Under the pieces are notes generated by a model, which made no database searches, was not told the origin of the DNA, and saw only the letters and a list, made by a program, of their open reading frames with translations. From Treponema sp. (GTDB lineage Bacteria; Spirochaetota; Spirochaetia; Treponematales; Breznakiellaceae), in the NCBI GenBank assembly GCA_031288575.1, contig JAITRD010000054.1, positions 1 through 15,496 on the forward strand: 15,496 nucleotides of DNA, written 5' to 3'. A program made the translations under genes and the position numbers. Positions 11,519 through 15,496 of this stretch are shown here, in pieces (position 1 is the stretch's first letter; each line of letters begins with the position of its first letter).

Positions 11519-12079
11519 ATGACAGAAGAGAAACGCCAAATACTTGCCAATATGGTGACCGCCCCTTATGTGGCCCTGGCGACAATGCTGATTCCCAAGG
11601 CTAGAAAATCCAGCGGCAATCAGTTCCGCCACCAGGTAGAAACCAGGGCCATCCTCATTGATTACGGGTATGTCAGCCCTGTCCTGCATAAGGCGTCCCT
11701 TACCCACGACATCCTGGAGGACCTGGAAGATTTTGACGTGAATCTGCTTAAAAACGCCGATGCCGACGGCCCGGCGGTTTACGAGCTGGTGATGGAAGTA
11801 ACCCGGCAAAACGGAGAAAAAAAACCCGATTTTCTCCGCAGAATTTACGAGCGGGGCAGTTGGAACGCCAAGTTGATAAAGTGCGCGGACCGGATAAGCA
11901 ATATGATCGCCCTTGGCCTTGGGCTTAATACGGAACGGGATTTCATTCAAAGGTACTGTACGGAAACAGAAGAATATGTCCTTCCCATCGCCCGAATGGT
12001 GGACCAGGATATGTGTACCGAACTTACCGACCTTATCAGCTCACGGCGTAAATTGCTTTCCCTGGACTTTGACCGTTGA
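11519..12079 (+). CDS. HD-domain protein, (p)ppGpp-hydrolase-like (SAH/SpoT N-domain type)
   Basis: This gene encodes 186 residues. Metal-binding HD-superfamily residues follow the RelA/SpoT hydrolase order: His38 in FRHQVETRAIL, HD at 63-64 in LTHDILED with Glu-Asp at 67-68, and KCADRISNM at 121-129 giving the Asp124 and Asn128 positions. No synthetase, TGS or ACT domain follows, so it resembles stand-alone small alarmone hydrolases (Mesh1/SAH type). It may hydrolyse (p)ppGpp or another nucleotide with Mn2+. ATG at 11519 (or GTG at 11513) is chosen because of the G-rich ribosome site at 11501-11506. An upstream TTG at 11456 is less likely. Chromosomal; next to the integration site. Family assigned by motif only. 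Confidence 0.78.
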   Translation: MTEEKRQILANMVTAPYVALATMLIPKARKSSGNQFRHQVETRAILIDYGYVSPVLHKASLTHDILEDLEDFDVNLLKNADADGPAVYELVMEVTRQNGEKKPDFLRRIYERGSWNAKLIKCADRISNMIALGLGLNTERDFIQRYCTETEEYVLPIARMVDQDMCTELTDLISSRRKLLSLDFDR

Positions 12080-12180
12080 GGAACGAGGCCCTGCACCGGG
12101 TTTTGGGGATACTAGACCGCCCTTTTTGCCCATGTTATGCTTAATTTCATTGTACAAAAACCAACAGCGAGGGATTTTTT

Positions 12181-13692
12181 ATGGATACTAAGGCAAAAAG
12201 ACCGCAAAACCGGGAAGAAGATTCGATAAAAGCGGAGATTATCCGCCGTTTTAAGGCGAATCCGGCCATTTTCATCGGAACCGTGGTGGTTTTGATCATT
12301 GTTACCATCGCTTTTGTGTTTGTTCCCGCCCTGGTACCCAACATGGGGGGCTTGGGGGTGGATCTTACCTTCGGGTATTACGAAAAGGAGCCCATTGCCT
12401 ACCGCCCGGGTAATTACCTTGCCCGGATGCGCGACTACTACATCAGTGAAATGCAGGGAAACTACAGTGCCGATGAGGCCGATTTTGTAAATTTCCAGGC
12501 ATGGCAGAGCGCCTATCAATCCGCGGTGATTCATACGGCGATTCTCCAGGAGATGATAAATACCGGCTACGAGCCGCCCAATTCCCTGGTGGACCGTGAA
12601 GTGGCCCTGCAATACCTGGACCGTTACCGCCAGGAGAATGACAGCGGGAAGATGACCCTGTGGCGGAATGCCAAGGAAACGATTATCAAGGAAAGATACC
12701 TGCAAGATCAGTACGAAATCTTAAAACCCGCGGGGGAAGAAGAATTTGTGGTCTCCATGGCTGTCCCCCAGCGCCTCTTTGAGGGGACGGCTTTTAAACT
12801 TCAGGACTACCCGGAAACGGAAGTTGCCGCCTATGCGGCGCAGAATTCCGCCCTTTTCCGGTCTATCCACCTTTCCCGGATTACCATAACATCCGGCGAA
12901 CAGGAAGCCCGGCAGATCCTCGCCTCGGTAAAAGACGGGACCTCAACTTTCGAGGATGCCGCGCGGAACCAGTCCCAGGATACCTTTGCCGATCGGGGGG
13001 GGGACATGGGCGTTCAAATGGCCTACGAGCTGGCCACCATTATCAGGGATGAGGCGGAACGGAACAAGATAAGCGCCCTTAAGAAGGGTGAGATAAGCGA
13101 TCTGGTCAACGATGGGGAAAACTGGATGTTCTTCCGGGCGGAGGATGATCCCGCCCCCATGGACAGCGCCGATTCTTCCCAGTTGGGAAAAATTCGATCC
13201 TACATCCTGCTGTTTGAGCGGGGCAGGATGGACGACTACTTTATCCGCAGGGCGGAGGAGCTCCGGGCCAGGGCCGCTGCCGGCGGAACCGGGGGATTCT
13301 CCGCCGCCGTTGAAGAAGCGGAACTTGAAAAATTTTCTTTCGGCCCCCTGCCGGTAAACTATGGCAATCAGCCAGTCTTTCCACAGCTTGAAAAAATCGG
13401 GACCTTTAACGACGCGGTCCTTGAGAGTTTTGCCACCAGCGAAAGTTTCTGGAAAACCGCCTTCTCCACTCCCCTGGGCGCTGTTTCCGAACCGCTGGTC
13501 CTGGGGGATCAGGTACTGCTTTTCCTTCCCCTGGAAGAAGTAGAACCCGGGGAATATGCCGCCGAAACCCTTGGGCCCTTTCAGTACTATGTCCAGGTAA
13601 GCACCAGAAGCATTGATCCCTTTTTCTTCCAGAGTCCGAAATTCCGGGATCAGTTCTGGCAGACCTATAGCCGCTATTTCATCGGAGAATAA
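12181..13692 (+). CDS. Membrane-anchored PpiC/SurA-type peptidyl-prolyl isomerase
   Basis: This gene encodes 503 residues. A basic N-terminus (1-28) precedes one transmembrane helix at about 29-52 (AIFIGTVVVLIIVTIAFVFV), giving an N-in periplasmic chaperone. Residues ~65-210 form the SurA/PrsA-like helical substrate-binding region. A parvulin domain covers about 227-322 and starts IHLSRITITSGEQEARQILA. It includes the conserved QSQDTFADRGGDMG stretch and the KKGEISDLVNDGENWMFFRA closing strand. The remaining ~180 residues (a second degenerate parvulin-like or helical part) are less clear. The protein should assist folding of outer-membrane or periplasmic proteins. GCGAGGGA lies upstream of the ATG. 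Three bases separate it from the next gene. Confidence 0.87.
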   Translation: MDTKAKRPQNREEDSIKAEIIRRFKANPAIFIGTVVVLIIVTIAFVFVPALVPNMGGLGVDLTFGYYEKEPIAYRPGNYLARMRDYYISEMQGNYSADEADFVNFQAWQSAYQSAVIHTAILQEMINTGYEPPNSLVDREVALQYLDRYRQENDSGKMTLWRNAKETIIKERYLQDQYEILKPAGEEEFVVSMAVPQRLFEGTAFKLQDYPETEVAAYAAQNSALFRSIHLSRITITSGEQEARQILASVKDGTSTFEDAARNQSQDTFADRGGDMGVQMAYELATIIRDEAERNKISALKKGEISDLVNDGENWMFFRAEDDPAPMDSADSSQLGKIRSYILLFERGRMDDYFIRRAEELRARAAAGGTGGFSAAVEEAELEKFSFGPLPVNYGNQPVFPQLEKIGTFNDAVLESFATSESFWKTAFSTPLGAVSEPLVLGDQVLLFLPLEEVEPGEYAAETLGPFQYYVQVSTRSIDPFFFQSPKFRDQFWQTYSRYFIGE

Positions 13693-13695
13693 TTC

Positions 13696-15384
13696 GTGTC
13701 CGGGGAGCTTCCCCGCGTACCCCGTATAATTGAGGCCCGGCGGGGGTTTTCCGTTTCCTATGGGGGGAAGACCCTGTTATCCGCCGTCGATCCCGTGGCC
13801 CAGGGGGAACGGGCGGTTGAGGCCCTTCCCCCAAGAAACGGGACTCTGTACCTCTGTCCCTCCCCCCTTTTTGGCTACGGCCTGTCCCGGCTTCTGGAAC
13901 GGATCGACAAGCATGAACCGGATTCGGCGGTTCTCTGCGTGGAAGCCTGCGGGGAACTCCTGTCCCTAAGCCGGCCCCTGCCCTTCCAGCCCCGCCTGTC
14001 CATGCTGGATATCGGCGGGGCGGACCCTGAAGCGGGGGAATCCGGGGAAAAAAGCGTAGAGAGGGCCCTCTCCCTAACGCGGCGGCTCTGGGGAAGCCGC
14101 CGTTTCCGCCGGGTAGAGGTTCTGCGCCTGTCCGGGGGCTGGCAGCTTTACCCGGAGCTGTATGGGGCCCTGGCGGAGGCCCTCCGCGCCGGGATCGCCG
14201 GCGACTGGGCTAACGCCATGACCCTGGTAAAACTGGGCCGCCGCTATGCCAGGAACTTCATCCGCAACCTGTCCCTTATCCCCCGCTGTCCTTCCCTCTC
14301 CTCCATTTCCTTCGGGGAGGCTCCCCTTCTTGTCCTGGGGGCCGGGCCCTCCCTGGATTCTTTTCTGGATACCTGGGAAAGGCGATTCCCCGGCAAAGCC
14401 GGGGAATCCGGAAGGCCCTGCGGGATCATCTGCGTAGACACGGCTATTCCCTGCCTCAAGGCGCGGGGTATCAGGCCGGACCTGGTTATCGCCCTGGAGA
14501 GCCAGCATTGGAACCTTCGGGACTTCACCGGCGCCAGGGGCTGGGGCCCTCCCCTGGCCATGGACCTTTCCGCCCTCCCCGCCACCGCGAAAGCCCTGGG
14601 GGGGGCCTGCTATATCTTCTTTACCCCCTGGACGGAACTGAATTTCTTTAAGCGTCTGGAGCGGGCCGGCCTTCTCCCGGAACTGTTCCCCCCCCTGGGG
14701 TCCGTGGGACTCAGCGCTACGGCGGCGGCCCTCAGGCTAAGCCGGGGACCGGTGATTCTCGCCGGCATTGACTTTTCCTTTACCCTGGACAGCTACCACG
14801 CCCGCTCCACCCCCGGCCACCGGGAAAAACTCCGCCGCCAGAACCGCTTCCGGGGCATCCTGAACCAGGACGCCGCCTTCCGAAACGCCGCCTTCGGGGG
14901 ACTTTCCAAGTCGGGCCGGCCGGTACGCAGCGATCCCGCCATGCGAAACTACCGTGATCTCTTTGAGCGGGAATTCGCCGCCGAAGGGCGGCTTATGGAC
15001 ATCGAGGGCTCCGGCCTTTCCCTGGGGCTCCCCGGCCTAAAAGCGGAGGAGGCCATTGCCATTCTGGAGGCAGGACCCGGCCCGGTAAACCCCGCATCAG
15101 GTTCCATGGCCGGCCCGGCAAACCCCGCGCCGAGAGGTCTGGCGGAACTGATCCGCGGGGAACTGGGGGCCCTGGAAAAGCTGCGGGAAATCCTGCGGGG
15201 AAAAGAGGCCCCGGAAGAACTGGAGGGGCTCCTGGACTTTTGCGATTATGTCTGGGCCCATTTTCCCGAATCCGCCGCCGCGGGGGGCCGCCGGCCGGCG
15301 GATATTTCCTTCCTCAAGCGGGTAAGAACGGAGATAGAACCCTTCATGAAGCTCTGGGAGTCCGTGCTGGAGGAAACAAAATAA
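13696..15384 (+). CDS. DUF115 / Maf-like protein (motility accessory type)
   Basis: This gene encodes 562 residues. The DUF115 core covers about 205-375 and includes GAGPSL (215-220), CVDTAIPCLKARGIRPDLVI with Asp248, the ALESQHWN segment, GSVGLSATAAALRL (335-348) and AGIDFSF (356-362). These residues are typical of the DUF115 family, which contains 6-hydroxymethylpterin pyrophosphokinase MptE and the flagellin glycosylation Maf proteins. In flagellated spirochetes a Maf-like role in modifying flagellin or another protein is the more likely choice, but unproven here. The N-terminal ~200 residues have no recognised domain. The start is GTG at 13696, three bases after the preceding stop, and the gene ends TAA at 15384. 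Very GC-rich, like its upstream neighbour. Confidence 0.82.
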   Translation: MSGELPRVPRIIEARRGFSVSYGGKTLLSAVDPVAQGERAVEALPPRNGTLYLCPSPLFGYGLSRLLERIDKHEPDSAVLCVEACGELLSLSRPLPFQPRLSMLDIGGADPEAGESGEKSVERALSLTRRLWGSRRFRRVEVLRLSGGWQLYPELYGALAEALRAGIAGDWANAMTLVKLGRRYARNFIRNLSLIPRCPSLSSISFGEAPLLVLGAGPSLDSFLDTWERRFPGKAGESGRPCGIICVDTAIPCLKARGIRPDLVIALESQHWNLRDFTGARGWGPPLAMDLSALPATAKALGGACYIFFTPWTELNFFKRLERAGLLPELFPPLGSVGLSATAAALRLSRGPVILAGIDFSFTLDSYHARSTPGHREKLRRQNRFRGILNQDAAFRNAAFGGLSKSGRPVRSDPAMRNYRDLFEREFAAEGRLMDIEGSGLSLGLPGLKAEEAIAILEAGPGPVNPASGSMAGPANPAPRGLAELIRGELGALEKLREILRGKEAPEELEGLLDFCDYVWAHFPESAAAGGRRPADISFLKRVRTEIEPFMKLWESVLEETK

Positions 15385-15385
15385 C

Positions 15386-15496
15386 GTGAGTTCGACAGGA
15401 ACAAGCCTGCTGGGGGCGTTGCGGGGGCATGGAGCCGGGAAAAGCTGCCCCCGCTGTGGGGGGTGGCCGAAAACCGGAGGTTCGAGGCCAGGGGGG
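15386..15496 (+). CDS. Start of the next gene in the chromosomal operon, partial
   Basis: A GTG at 15386 opens a frame that stays open for 37 codons to the edge, one base after the DUF115 stop. The start resembles that of the DUF115 gene (GTG, with a ribosome site in the end of the preceding gene, AGGAAA). The visible part (SSTGTSLLGALRGHGAGKSC, then PRCGGWP) has a CxxC pair. I cannot identify the family from this piece. Confidence 0.45.
   Translation, partial: MSSTGTSLLGALRGHGAGKSCPRCGGWPKTGGSRPGG

Noticed and set aside
11272..11585. Leftward frames of 79 and 92 residues before the HD gene
   Set aside because: They have no ribosome site, cover the inverted repeat and the HD gene start, and have atypical composition.
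14074..14585. Leftward frames inside the DUF115 gene
   Set aside because: These are antisense shadows caused by high GC content; the rightward frame has recognisable DUF115 motifs.
15400..15496. Cobalamin-riboswitch-like GC-rich sequence (CTGCCCCCGC)
   Set aside because: The required B12-box and the preceding core segments are missing, and an open GTG frame one base after the DUF115 stop explains the DNA better.
1..15496. CRISPR array or insertion sequence
   Set aside because: No regularly spaced repeats of suitable length and no transposase-like coding region were found on either strand.

Overview
The window joins two kinds of DNA. Bases 1 to about 11107 are one end of an integrated mobile element with phage-like control genes. 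Bases from about 11150 to the end look like ordinary chromosome. The junction is a 42-base copy of the 3' part of a tRNA-Pro gene (anticodon CGG), at 11108-11149, whose 5' half is missing. This is the usual scar left when a tyrosine-recombinase element integrates into the 3' end of a tRNA gene. The intact tRNA and the integrase are expected beyond the left edge. The host is probably a spirochete of the Treponema type. That is an inference from the style of the flanking genes (membrane-anchored parvulin next to a DUF115 protein) and the GC-rich chromosome against a more AT-rich element. No rRNA or marker gene is present to prove it.

Region 1, 1-6593, is a tightly packed leftward operon of about 16 genes. 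Neighbouring genes mostly share ATGA, TAATG or ATGTCTAA overlaps. It starts at a strong promoter (TTGACA, 17-base spacer, TATTAT) at 6622-6650. Recognisable products are SSB (3318-3716), ParA (2588-3301), ParB (1606-2595), an XRE regulator (454-1140), a winged-helix-like protein and an excisionase/HTH-like protein. The rest are small proteins, many with four or more clustered cysteines. ParA, ParB and SSB form the maintenance module that is common in integrative conjugative elements and plasmid-like prophages.

Region 2, 6594-8833, is the control switch. A divergent intergenic region carries a perfect 14-base inverted repeat over the leftward promoter. To its right are a CI-like XRE repressor (6716-7108), a BRO-N antirepressor (7189-8217) and a DUF4236-TM2 membrane protein (8303-8833).

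Region 3, 8799-10819, holds six small leftward genes: two HTH proteins, one conserved phage/ICE hypothetical and three unknowns. Three of them have similar two-hairpin leaders. Two HTH genes end with the same 28-base palindromic block. At least two consensus-like promoters contain palindromes. Region 10820-11107 is non-coding DNA next to the att site, with a perfect 10-base inverted repeat and repeated TGTCAAG boxes.

Region 4, 11150-15496, is chromosomal and rightward. It encodes a stand-alone HD (p)ppGpp-hydrolase-like protein (11519-12079), a membrane-anchored SurA/PpiC-type prolyl isomerase (12181-13692), a DUF115/Maf-like protein (13696-15384) and the start of a further gene (15386 onward). 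The last three are almost contiguous and probably form an operon.

The integrated element itself is the best candidate for something undescribed: a ParAB-SSB element with CI/BRO control, a set of cysteine-rich small proteins and repeated leader cassettes. No relaxase, portal, terminase or integrase is visible, so prophage and conjugative element cannot be told apart here.
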